Positions 44,467-57,800 of a stretch of DNA of 64,000 bases are shown one piece after another. The stretch comes from Ceratothoa steindachneri. Its lineage: Eukaryota; Arthropoda; Malacostraca; Isopoda; Cymothoidae. How positions within the stretch are numbered: the stretch's first letter is position 1; each line of letters opens with the position of its first letter. The stretch spans positions 187,765,485-187,829,484 of the forward strand of contig OZ018321.1 of the NCBI GenBank assembly GCA_963969495.1, in the 5' to 3' direction. The translations under genes and the position numbers were made by a program. The notes under the pieces were generated by a model. The model was not told the origin of the DNA. It did not search any database and saw only the letters and a program-made list of their open reading frames with translations.

Positions 44467-47400
44467 TTAATGTTTGAATTTTCTTCCTTTTTCTCGGTCG
44501 ATCCTTTGAGATGACTGATTTTATTCCAAAAATCTTTACGAGATGCATCAGATCGAGGCTTTCGATCGCATCGTTATAACGTCTCAATTTCTTCTGTTTC
44601 GATGTTTCCATCTTCTTTTAATGTTTTAATTTTCTACCTTTTTCTCGGTCGATCCTTTAAGAAGACTGATTTTATTCCAAATATCTTTGGGAGATGCATC
44701 ATGATCGAATCTTTCGATCGCTTTGTTATAACGTCTCAATTTCTTCTGTTTCGATGATTCCATCTTCTTTTAATGTTTGAATTTTCTTCCTTTTTATCAG
44801 TCGATCCTTTGAGATGACTGATTTTATTTCAAAAAAAATTTGGGAGATGCATCATGATCGAGGCTTTCGATCGAATCATTATAACGTCTCAATTTCATCT
44901 CTTTCGATGATTCCATCTTCTTTTAATGTTTGAATTTTCTTCCTTTTCCTCAGTTGATCCTTTGAGAAGACTGATTTTATTCCAAATATCTTTAGGCAAT
45001 GCATCATGATAGAGGCTTTCGATCGCATCGTTATAACGTCTCAATTTCTTCTGTTTCGATGTTTCCATCTTCTTTTAATGTTTTAATTTTCTTCCTTTTT
45101 TTCAGTCGATCCTTTAGGAAGACTGATTTTATTCCAAATATCTTTGGGAGATGCTTTATGATCGAGGCTTTCGATCGCATCGTTAAAACGTCTCAATTTC
45201 TTCTGTTTCGATGATTCCATCTTCTTTTAATGTTTTAATTTTCTTCCTTTTTCTCAGTCGATCCTTTGAGATGACTGATTTGATTTCAAAAATCTTTGGG
45301 AGATGCATCATGATCGAGGCTTTCGAACGAATCGTTATAACGTCTCAATTTCTTCTGTTTCGATGATTCCATCTTCTTTTAATGTTTGAATTTTCTTCCT
45401 TTTTCTCAGTTGATCCTTTGAGAAGACTGATTTTATTCCAAATATCTTTAGGAAATGCATCATGATCGAGGCTTTCGATCGCATCGTTATAACGTCTCAA
45501 TTTCTTCTGTTTTGATGATTCCATCTTCTTTTAATGTTTTAATTTTCTTCCTTTTTCTCAGTCGATCCTTTGAGATAACTGATTTTATTTCAAAAATCTT
45601 TGGGAGATGCATCATAATCCAGCTTTCAATAGCATCGTTATAACGTCTCAATTTCTTCTGTTTCGATGATTCCATCTTCTTTTAATGTTTGAATTTTCTT
45701 CCTTTTTCTCAGTCGATCCTTTGAGATGACTGATTTTATTCCAAAAATCTTTGGAAGATGCATCATGATCGAGGCTTTCGATCGCATCGTTATAACGTCT
45801 CAATTTCTTCTGTTTCGATGTTTCCATCTTCTTTTAATGTTTGAATTTTCTTCCTTTTTCTCAGTCGATCCTTTGAGATGACTGATTTTATTCCAAATAT
45901 CTTTGGGAGATGCATCATGAGCCGGCTTTCACTCGCATCGTTATAACGTCTTAATTTCTTCTGTTTCGATGATTCCATCTTCTTTTCATGTTTTAATTTT
46001 CTTCCTTTTTCTCAGTCGATCCTTTGAGATGACTGATTTTATTCCAAAAATCTTTGGGAGATGCATCATGATCGAGGCTTTCGATCGAATCGTTATAACG
46101 TCTCAATTTCTTCTATTTCGATGTTTCCATCTACTTTTAATATTTTTATTTTCTTCCTTTTTTCCAATCGATTTCATTGAAAAGACTGATTTTATTCCAA
46201 ATATCTTTAGGAGATGCATCATGATCGAGGCTTTCGATCGCATCGTTATAACGTCTCAATTTCTTCTGTTTCGATGTTTCCATCTTCTTTTCATGTTTTA
46301 ATTTTCTTCCTTTTTCTCAGTCGATCCTTTGAGATGACTGATTTTATTCCAAAAATCTTTGGGAGATGCATCATGATCGAGGCTTTTGATCGCTTCGGTA
46401 TAACGCCTCAATTTCTTCTGTTTCGATGTTTCCATCTTTTTTTAATGTTTGAATTTTCTTCCTTTTTCTCACTCGATCCTTTGAGATGACTGATTTTATT
46501 CCAAAAATCTTTGGGAGATGCATCATGATCGAGGCTTTCGATCGCATCGTTATAACGTCTCAATTTCTTCTGTTTCGATGTTTCCATCTTCTTTTAATGT
46601 TTGAATTTTCTTCCTTTTTCTCAGTCGATCCTTTGAGATGACTGATTTTATTCCAAAAATCTTTGGGAGATGCATCATGATCCGGCTTTCAATCGCATCG
46701 TTATAACGTCTCAATTTCTTCTGTTTCGATGTTTCCATCTTCTTTTAATGTTTTAATTTTCTTCCTTTTTCTCAGTCGATCCTTTGAGATGACTGATTTT
46801 ATTCCAAAAATCTTTGGGAAATGCATCATGATCGAGCCTTTCGATCGAATCGTTATAACGTCTCAATTTCTTCTACTTCGATGTTTCCATCTACTTTTAA
46901 TATTTTTATTTTCTTCCTTTTTTTCAATCGATTCCATTGAGAAGACTGATTTTATTCCAAATATCTTAAGGAGATCCATCATGATCGAGGCTTTCGATCG
47001 CATCGTTATAACGTCTCAATTTCTTCTGTTTCGATGTTTCCATCTTCTTTTAATGTTTTAATTTTCTTCCTTTTTCTTAGTCGATCCTTTGAGATGACTG
47101 ATTTTATTCCAAAAATCTTTAGGAGATGCATCATGATCGAGGCTTTCGATCGAATCGTTATAACGTCTCAATTTCTTCTACTTCGATGTTTCCATCTACT
47201 TTTAATATTTTTATTTTCTTCCTTTTTTCCAATCGATTCCATTGAGAAGACTGATTTTATTCCAAATACCTTTAGGAGATGCATCATGATCGAGGCTTTC
47301 GATCGCATCGGTATAACGTCTCAATTTCTTCTGTTCGATGTTTCCATCTCCTTTTAATGTTTGAATTTTCTTTCTTTTTATCAGTCGATCCTTTGAGATG

Positions 47401-47889
47401 ACTGATTTTATTTTAAAAAAATTTGGGAGATGCATCATGATCGAGGCTTTCGATCGAATCGTTATAACGTCTCAATTTCTTCTACTTCGATGTTTCCATC
47501 TACTTTTAATATTTTTATTTTCTTCCTTTTTTCCAATCGATTCAATTGAGAAGACTGATTTTATTCCAAATACCTTTAGGAGATGCATCATGATCGAGGC
47601 TTTCGATCGCATCGGTATAACGTCTCAATTTCTTCTGTTTTGATGTTTCCATCTTCTTTTAATGTTTTAATTTTCTTCCTTTTTCTCAGTCGATCCTTTG
47701 AGATGACTGATTTTATTTAAAAAAAATTTGGGAGATGCATCATGATCGAGGCTTTCGAACGAATCGTTATAACGTCTCAATTTCTTCTGTTTCGATGATT
47801 CCATCTTCTTTTAATGTTTTAATTTTCTTCCTTTTTCTCAGATGATCCTTTGAGAAGACTGATTTTATTCCAAATATCTTTGGGAGATG

Positions 47890-50800
47890 CATCATGATCG
47901 AGGCTTTCGATCGCATCGTTATAACGTCTCAATTTCTTCTGTTTCGATGTTTCCATCTTCTTTTAATGTTTTAATTTTCTTCCTTTTTCTCAGTCGATCC
48001 TTTAAGAAGACTGATTTTATTCCAAATATCTTTGGGAGATGCTTTATGATCGAGGCTTTCGATCGCATCGTTATAACGTCTCAATTTCTTCTGTTTCGAT
48101 GATTCCATCTTCTTTTAATGTTTTAATTTTCTTCCTTTTTCTGAGTCGATCCTTTGAGATGACTGATTTAATTTCAAAAATCTTTGGGAGATGCATCATG
48201 ATCGAGGCTTTCGATCGAATCGTTATAACGTCTCAATTTCTTCTGTTCGATGTTTCCATTTTCTTTTAATGTTTGAATTTTCTTTCTTTTTATCAGTCGA
48301 TCCTTTAGGAAGACTGATTTTATTCCAAATATCTTTGGGAGATGCTTTATGATCGAGGCTTTCGATCGCATCGTTATAACGTCTCAATTTCTTCTGTTTC
48401 GATGATTCCATCTTCTTTTAATGTTTGAATTTTCTTCCTTTTTCTGAGTCGATTCTTTGAGATGACTGATTTGATTTCAAAAATCTTTGGGAGATGCATC
48501 ATGATCGAGGCTTTCGAACGAATCGTTATAACGTCTCAATTTCTTCTGTTTCGATGATTCCATCTTCTTTTAATGTTTTAATTTTCTTCCTTTTTCTCAG
48601 ATGATCCTTTGAGAAGACTGATTTTATTCCAAATATCTTTGGGAGATGCATCATGATCGAGGCTTTCGATCGCATCGTTATAACGTCTCAATTTCTTCTG
48701 TTTCGATGTTTCCATCTTCTTTTAATGTTTTAATTTTCTTCCTTTTTCTCAGTCGATCCTTTAAGAAGACTGATTTTATTCCAAATATCTTTGGGAGATG
48801 CTTTATGATCGAGGCTTTCGATCGCATCGTTATAACGTCTCAATTTCTTCTGTTTCGATGATTCCATCTTCTTTTAATGTTTTAATTTTCTTCCTTTTTC
48901 TGAGTCGATCCTTTGAGATGACTGATTTAATTTCAAAAATCTTTGGGAGATGCATCATGATCGAGGCTTTCGAACGAATCGTTATAACGTCTCAATTTCT
49001 TCTGTTTCGATGATTCCATCTTCTTTTAATGTTTGAATTTTCTTCCTTTTTCTCAGTTGATCCTTTGAGAAGACTGATTTTATTCCAAATATCTTTAGGA
49101 GATGCATCATGATCGAGGCTTTCGATCGCATCGTTATAACGTCTCAATTTCTTCTGTTTTGATGTTTCCATCTTCTTTTAATGTTTTAATTTTCTTCCTT
49201 TTTCTCAGTCGATCCTTTGAGATGACTGATTTTATTTAAAAAAAATTTGGGAGATGCATCATGATCGAGGCTTTCGATCGAATCATTATAACGTCTCAAT
49301 TTCTTCTCTTTCGATGATTCCATCTTCTTTTAATGTTTGAATTTTCTTCCTTTTCCTCAGTTGATCCTTTGAGAAGACTGATTTTATTCCAAATATCTTT
49401 GGGCAATGCATCATGATCGAGGCTTTCGATCGCATCGTTATAACGTCTCAATTTCTTCTGTTTCGATGTTTCCATCTTCTTTTAATGTTTTAATTTTCTT
49501 CCTTTTTCTCGGTCGATCCTCTAGGGAGACTGATTTTATTCCAAATATCTTTGGGAGATGCTTTATGATCGAGGCTTTCGATCGCATCGTTATAACGTCT
49601 CAATTTCTTCTGTTTCGATGATTCCATCTTCTTTTAATGTTTGAATTTTCTTCCTTTTTCTCAGTTGATCCTTTGAGAAGACTGATTTTATTCCAAATAT
49701 CTTTAGGAGATGCATCATGATCGAGGCTTTCGATCGCATCGTTATAACGTCTCAATTTCTTCTGTTTCGATGATTCCATCTTCTTTTAATGTTTTAATTT
49801 TCTTCCTTTTTCTCAGTCGATCCTTTGAGATAACTGATTTTATTTTAAAAATCTTTGGGAGATGCATCATAATCCGGCTTTCAATCGCATCCTTATAACG
49901 TCTCAATTTCTTCTGTTTCGATGATTCCATCTTCTTTTAATGTTTGAATTTTCGTCCTTTTTCTCAGTCGATCCTTTGAGATGACTGATTTTATTCCAAA
50001 AATCTTTGGGCAATGCATCATGATCGAGGCTTTCGATCGCATCGTTATAACGTCTCAATTTCTTCTGTTTCGATGTTTCCATCTTCTTTTAATGTTTTAA
50101 TTTTCTTCCTTTTTCTCAGTCGATCCTTTAAGAAGACTGATTTTATTCCAAATATCTTTGGGAGATGCTTTATGATCGAGGCTTTCGATCGCATCGTTAT
50201 AACGTCTCAATTTCTTCTGTTTCGATGATTCCATCTTCTTTTAATGTTTTAATTTTCTTCCTTTTTCTGAGTCGATCCTTTGAGATGACTGATTTAATTT
50301 CAAAAATCTTTGGGAGATGCATCATGATCGAGGCTTTCGATCGAATCGTTATAACGTCTCAATTTCTTCTGTTCGATGTTTCCATTTTCTTTTAATGTTT
50401 GAATTTTCTTTCTTTTTATCAGTCGATCCTTTAGGAAGACTGATTTTATTCCAAATATCTTTGGGAGATGCTTTATGATCGAGGCTTTCGATCGCATCGT
50501 TATAACGTCTCAATTTCTTCTGTTTCGATGATTCCATCTTCTTTTAATGTTTGAATTTTCTTCCTTTTTCTGAGTCGATTCTTTGAGATGACTGATTTGA
50601 TTTCAAAAATCTTTGGGAGATGCATCATGATCGAGGCTTTCGAACGAATCGTTATAACGTCTCAATTTCTTCTGTTTCGATGATTCCATCTTCTTTTAAT
50701 GTTTTAATTTTCTTCCTTTTTCTCAGATGATCCTTTGAGAAGACTGATTTTATTCCAAATATCTTTGGGAGATGCATCATGATCGAGGCTTTCGATCGCA

Positions 50801-52141
50801 TCGTTATAACGTCTCAATTTCTTCTGTTTCGATGTTTCCATCTTCTTTTAATGTTTTAATTTTCTTCCTTTTTCTCAGTCGATCCTTTAAGAAGACTGAT
50901 TTTATTCCAAATATCTTTGGGAGATGCTTTATGATCGAGGCTTTCGATCGCATCGTTATAACGTCTCAATTTCTTCTGTTTCGATGATTCCATCTTCTTT
51001 TAATGTTTTAATTTTCTTCCTTTTTCTGAGTCGATCCTTTGAGATGACTGATTTAATTTCAAAAATCTTTGGGAGATGCATCATGATCGAGGCTTTCGAA
51101 CGAATCGTTATAACGTCTCAATTTCTTCTGTTTCGATGATTCCATCTTCTATTAATGTTTGAATTTTCTTCCTTTTTCTCAGTTGATCCTTTGAGAAGAC
51201 TGATTTTATTCCAAATATCTTTAGGAGATGCATCATGATCGAGGCTTTCGATCGCATCGTTATAACGTCTCAATTTCTTCTGTTTTGATGTTTCCATCTT
51301 CTTTTAATGTTTTAATTTTCTTCCTTTTTCTCAGTCGATCCTTTGAGATGACTGATTTTATTTAAAAAAAATTTGGGAGATGCATCATGATCGAGGCTTT
51401 CGATCGAATCATTATAACGTCTCAATTTCTTCTCTTTCGATGATTCCATCTTCTTTTAATGTTTGAATTTTCTTCCTTTTCCTCAGTTGATCCTTTGAGA
51501 AGACTGATTTTATTCCAAATATCTTTGGGCAATGCATCATGATCGAGGCTTTCGATCGCATCGTTATAACGTCTCAATTTCTTCTGTTTCGATGTTTCCA
51601 TCTTCTTTTAATGTTTTAATTTTCTTCCTTTTTCTCGGTCGATCCTCTAGGGAGACTGATTTTATTCCAAATATCTTTGGGAGATGCTTTATGATCGAGG
51701 CTTTCGATCGCATCGTTATAACGTCTCAATTTCTTCTGTTTCGATGATTCCATCTTCTTTTAATGTTTGAATTTTCTTCCTTTTTCTCAGTTGATCCTTT
51801 GAGAAGACTGATTTTATTCCAAATATCTTTAGGAGATGCATCATGATCGAGGCTTTCGATCGCATCGTTATAACGTCTCAATTTCTTCTGTTTCGATGAT
51901 TCCATCTTCTTTTAATGTTTTAATTTTCTTCCTTTTTCTCAGTCGATCCTTTGAGATAACTGATTTTATTTTAAAAATCTTTGGGAGATGCATCATAATC
52001 CGGCTTTCAATCGCATCCTTATAACGTCTCAATTTCTTCTGTTTCGATGATTCCATCTTCTTTTAATGTTTGAATTTTCGTCCTTTTTCTCAGTCGATCC
52101 TTTGAGATGACTGATTTTATTCCAAAAATCTTTGGGCAATG
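47890..52141. repeat. Tandem higher-order repeat: two 2126-bp blocks of 14 monomers
   Basis: Features at 47887, 48174, 48646, 49406 and 49710 reappear at 50013, 50300, 50772, 51532 and 51836, always exactly 2126 bp later. The two blocks are adjacent and nearly identical; one visible difference is TTCTTTTAATG at about 49021 against TTCTATTAATG at about 51147. This is a recent duplication of 14 monomers. Confidence 0.85.
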
Positions 52142-54869
52142 CATCATGATCGAGGCTTTCGATCGCATCGATATAACGTCTCAATTTCTTCTGTTTCGAT
52201 GTTTCCATCTTCTTTTAATGTTTTAATTTTCTACCTTTTTCTCAGTCGATCCTTTAGGAAGACTGATTTTATTCCAAATATCTTTGGGAGATGCTTTATG
52301 ATCGAGGCTTTCGATCGCATCGTTATAACGTCTCAATTTCTTCTGTTTCGATGATTCCATCTTCTTTTAATGTTTGAATTTTCTTCCTTTTTCTCAGTCG
52401 ATCCTTTAGGAAGACTGATTTTATTCCAAATATCTTTGGGAGATGCTTTATGATCGAGGCTTTCGATCGCATCGTTATAACGTCTCAATTTCTTCTGTTT
52501 CGATGATTCCATCTTCTTTTAATGTTTGAATTTTCTTCCTTTTTCTGAATCGATTCTTTGAGATGACTGATTTGATTTCAAAAATCTTTGGGAGATGCAT
52601 CATGATCGAGGCTTTCGAACGAATCGTTATAACGTCTCAATTTCTTCTGTTTCGATGATTCCATCTTCTTTTAATGTTTTATTTTTCTTCCTTTTTCTCA
52701 GTTGATCCTTTGAGAAGACTGATTTTATTCCAAATATCTTTGGGAGATGCATCATGATCGAGGCTTTCGATCGCATCGTTATAACGTCTCAATTTCTTCT
52801 GTTTTGATGTTTCCATCTTCTTTTAATGTTTTAACTTTCTTCCTTTTTCTCAGTCGATCCTTTAAGAAGACTGATTTTATTCCAAATATCTTTGGGAGAT
52901 GCATCATGATCGAATCTTTCGATCGCTTTGTTATAACGTCTTAATTTCTTCTGTTTCGATGATTCCATCTTCTTTTAATGTTTGAATTTTCTTCCTTTTT
53001 CTCAGTCGATCCTTTGAGATGACTGATTTTATTCCAAAAATCTTTGGGAGATGCATCATGATCCGGCTTTCAATCGCATCGTTATAACGTCTCAATTTCT
53101 TCTGTTTCGATGTTTCCATCTTCTTTTAATGTTTTAATTTTCTTCCTTTTTCTCAGTCGATCCTTTGAGATGACTGATTTTATTCCAAAAATCTTTGGGA
53201 AATGCATCATGATCGAGCCTTTCGATCGAATCGTTATAACGTCTCAATTTCTTCTACTTCGATGTTTCCATCTACTTTTAATATTTTTATTTTCTTCCTT
53301 TTTTCTAATCGATTCCATTGAGAAGACTGATTTAATTCCAAATATTTTTAGGAGATGCATCATGATCGAGGCTTTCGATCGCATCGTTATAACGTCTCAA
53401 TTTCTTCTGTTTCGAAGTTTCGATCTTCTTTTAATGTTTTAATTTTCTTCCTTTTTCTCAGTCGATCCTTTAGGAAGACTGATTTTATTCCAAACATCTT
53501 TGGGAGATGCTTTATGATCGAGGCTTTCGATCGCATCGTTATAACATCTTAATTTCTTCTGTTTCGATGATTCCATCTTCTTTTAATGTTTGAATTTTCT
53601 TCCTTTTTATCAGTCGATCCTTTGAGATGACTGATTTTATTTAAAAAAAATTTGGGAGATGCATCATGATCGAGGCTTTCGATCGAATCATTATAACGTC
53701 TCAATTTCTTCTCTTTCGATGATTCCATCTTCTTTTAATGTTTGAATTTTCTTCCTTTTCCTCAGTTGATCCTTTGAGAAGACTGATTTTATTCCAAAAA
53801 TCTTTGGGCAATGCATCATGATCGAGGCTTTCGATCGCATCGTTATAACGTCTCAATTTCTTCTGTTTCGATGTTTCCATCTTCTTTTAATGTTTTAATT
53901 TTCTTCCTTTTTCTCGGTCGATCCTCTAGGGAGACTGATTTTATTCCAAATATCTTTGGGAGATGCTTTATGATCGAGGCTTTCGATCGCATCGTTATAA
54001 CGTCTCAATTTCTTCTGTTTCGATGATTCCATCTTCTTTTAATGTTTTAATTTTCTTCCTTTTTCTGAGTCGATCCTTTGAGAAGACTGATTTTATTCCA
54101 AATATCTTTGGGCAATGCATCATGATCGAGGCTTTCGATCGCATCGTTATAACGTCTCAATTTCTTCTGTTTCGATGTTTCCATCTTCTTTTAATGTTTT
54201 AATTTTCTTCCTTTTTCTCGGTCGATCCTCTAGGGAGACTGATTTTATTCCAAATATCTTTGGGAGATGCTTTATGATCGAGGCTTTCGATCGCATCGTT
54301 ATAACGTCTCAATTTCTTCTGTTTCGATGTTTCCATCTTCTTTTAATGTTTTAATTTTCTTCCTTTTTCTCGGTCGATCCTCTAGGGAGACTGATTTTAT
54401 TCCAAATATCTTTGGGAGATGCTTTATGATCGAGGCTTTCGATCGCATCGTTATAACGTCTCAATTTCTTCTGTTTCGATGATTCCATCTTCTTTTAATG
54501 TTTTAATTTTCTTCCTTTTTCTGAGTCGATCCTTTGAGAAGACTGATTTTATTCCAAATATCTTTAGGAGATGCATCATGATCGAGGCTTTCGATCGCAT
54601 CGTTATAACGTCTCAATTTCTTCTGTTTTGATGTTTCCATCTTCTTTTAATGTTTTAATTTTCTTCCTTTTTCTCAGTCGATCCTTTGAGATAACTGATT
54701 TTATTTTAAAAATCTTTGGGAGATGCATCATAATCCGGCTTTCAATCGCATCCTTATAACGTCTCAATTTCTTCTGTTTCGATGATTCCATCTTCTTTTA
54801 ATGTTTGAATTTTCGTCCTTTTTCTCAGTCGATCCTTTGAGATGACTGATTTTATTCCAAAAATCTTTG

Positions 54870-57800
54870 GGCAATGCATCATGATCGAGGCTTTCGATCG
54901 CATCGTTATAACGTCTCAATTTCTTCTGTTTCGATGTTTCCATCTTCTTTTAATGTTTTAATTTTCTACCTTTTTCTCAGTCGATCCTTTAGGAAGACTG
55001 ATTTTATTCCAAATATCTTTGGGAGATGCTTTATGATCGAGGCTTTCGATCGCATCGTTATAACGTCTCAATTTCTTCTGTTTCGATGATTCCATCTTCT
55101 TTTAATGTTTGAAGTTTCTTCCTTTTTCTGAGTCGATTCTTTGAGATGACTGATTTGATTTCAAAAATCTTTGGGAGATGCATCATGATCGAGGCTTTCG
55201 AACGAATCGTTATAACGTCTCAATTTCTTCTGTTTCGATGATTCCATCTTCTTTTAATGTTTTATTTTTCTTCCTTTTTCTCAGTTGATCCTTTGAGAAG
55301 ACTGATTTTATTCCAAATATCTTTGGGAGATGCATCATGATCGAATCTTTCGATCGCTTTGTTATAACGTCTTAATTTCTTCTGTTTCGATGATTCCATC
55401 TTCTTTTAATGTTTGAATTTACTTCCTTTTTATCAGTCGATCCTTTGAGATGACTGATTTTATTTCAAAAGAATTTGGGAGATGCATCATGATCGAGGCT
55501 TTCGATCGAATCATTATAACGTCTCAATTTCTTCTCTTTCGATGATTCCATCTTCTTTTAATGTTTGAATTTTCTTCCTTTTCCTCAGTTGATCCTTTGA
55601 GAAGACTGATTTTATTCCAAATATCTTTGGGCAATGCATCATGATCGAGGCTTTCGATCGCATCGTTATAACGTCTCAATTTCTTCTGTTTCGATGTTTC
55701 CATCTTCTTTTAATGTTTTAATTTTCTTCCTTTTTCTCAGTCGATCCTTTAGGAAGACTGATTTTATTCCAAATATCTTTGGGAGATGCTTTATGATCGA
55801 GGCTTTCGATCGCATCGTTATAACGTCTCAATTTCTTCTGTTTCGATGATTCCATCTTCTTTTAATGTTTTAATTTTCTTCCTTTTTCTGAGTCGATCCT
55901 TTGAGATGACTGATTTGATTTCAAAAATCTTTGGGAGATGCATAATGATCGAGGCTTTCGAACGAATCGTTATAACGTCTCAATTTCTTCTGTTTCGATG
56001 ATTCCATCTTCTTTTAATGTTTGAATTTTCTTCCTTTTTCTCAGTTGATCCTTTGAGAAGACTGATTTTATTCCAAATATCTTTAGGAGATGCATCATGA
56101 TCGAGGCTTTCGATCGCATCGTTATAACGTCTCAATTTCTTCTGTTTTGATGTTTCCATCTTCTTTTAATGTTTTAATTTTCTTCCTTTTTCTCAGTCGA
56201 TCCTTTGAGATAACTGATTTTATTTTAAAAATCTTTGGGAGATGCATCATAATCCGGCTTTCAATCGCATCCTTATAACGTCTCAATTTCTTCTGTTTCG
56301 ATGATTCCATCTTCTTTTAATGTTTGAATTTTCGTCCTTTTTCTCAGTCGATCCTTTGAGATGACTGATTTTATTGCAAAAATCTTTGGGAGATGCATCA
56401 TGATCGAGGCTTTCGATCGCATCGTTATAACGTCTCAATTTCTTCTGTTTCGATGTTTCCATCTTCTTTTAATGTTTGAATTTTCTTCCTTTTTCTCAGT
56501 CGATCCTTTGAGATGACTGATTTTATTCCAAAAATCTTTGGGAGATGCATCATGATCCGTCTTTCAATCACATCGTTATAACATCTCAATTTCTTCTGTT
56601 TCGATGTTTCCATCTTCTTTTAATGTTTTAATTTTCTTCCTTTTTCTCAGTCGATCCTTTGAGATGACTGATTTTATTCCAAAAATCTTTGGGAAATGCA
56701 TCATGATCGAGCCTTTCGATCGAATCGTTATAACGTCTCAATTTCTTCTACTTCGATGTTTCCATCTACTTTTAATATTTTTATTTTCTTCCTTTTTTCC
56801 AATCGATTCCATTGAGAAGTCTGATTTTATTCCAAATATCTTAAGGAGATCCATCATGATCGAGGCTTTCGATCGCATCGTTATAACGTCTCAATTTCTT
56901 CTGTTTCGATGTTTCCATCTTCTTTTAATGTTTTAATTTTCTTCCTTTTTCTTAGTCGATCCTTTGAGATGACTGATTTTATTCCAAAAATCTTTGGGAG
57001 ATGCATCATGATCGAGGCTTTCGATCGAATCGTTATAACGTCTCAATTTCTTCTACTTTGATGTTTCCATCTACTTTTAATATTTTTATTTTCTTCCTTT
57101 TTTCCAATCGATTCAATTGAGAAGACTGATTTTATTCCAAATACCTTTAGGAGATGCATCATGATCGAGGCTTTCGATCGCATCGGTATAACGTCTCAAT
57201 TTCTTCTGTTCGATGTTTCCATCTTCTTTTAATGTTTGAATTTTCTTTCTTTTTATCAGTCGATCCTTTAAGATGACTGATTTTGTTTCAAAAAAATTTG
57301 GGAGATGCATTATGATCGAGGCTTTCGATCGAATCATTATAACGTCTCAATTTCTTCTCTTTCGATGATTCCATCTTCTTTTAATATTTTTATTTTCTTC
57401 CTTTTTTCCAATCGATTCCATTGAGAAGACTGATTTTATTCCAAATATCTTTGGGCAATGCATCATGATCGAGGCTTTCGATCGCATTGTTATAACGTCT
57501 CAATTTCTTCTGTTTCGATGTTTCCATCTTCTTTTAATGTTTTAATTTTCTTCCTTTTTCTCAGTCGATCCTCTAGGAATACTGATTTTATTCCAAATAT
57601 TTTTGGGAGATGCTTTATGATCGAGGCTTTCGATCGCATCGTTATAACGTCTCAATTTCTTCTGTTTCGATGATTCCATCTTCTTTTAATGTTTTAATTT
57701 TCTTCCTTTTTCTGAGTCGATCCTTTGAGATGACTGATTTGATTTCAAAAATCTTTGGGAGATGCATCATGATCGAGGCTTTCGTACGAATCGTTATAAC

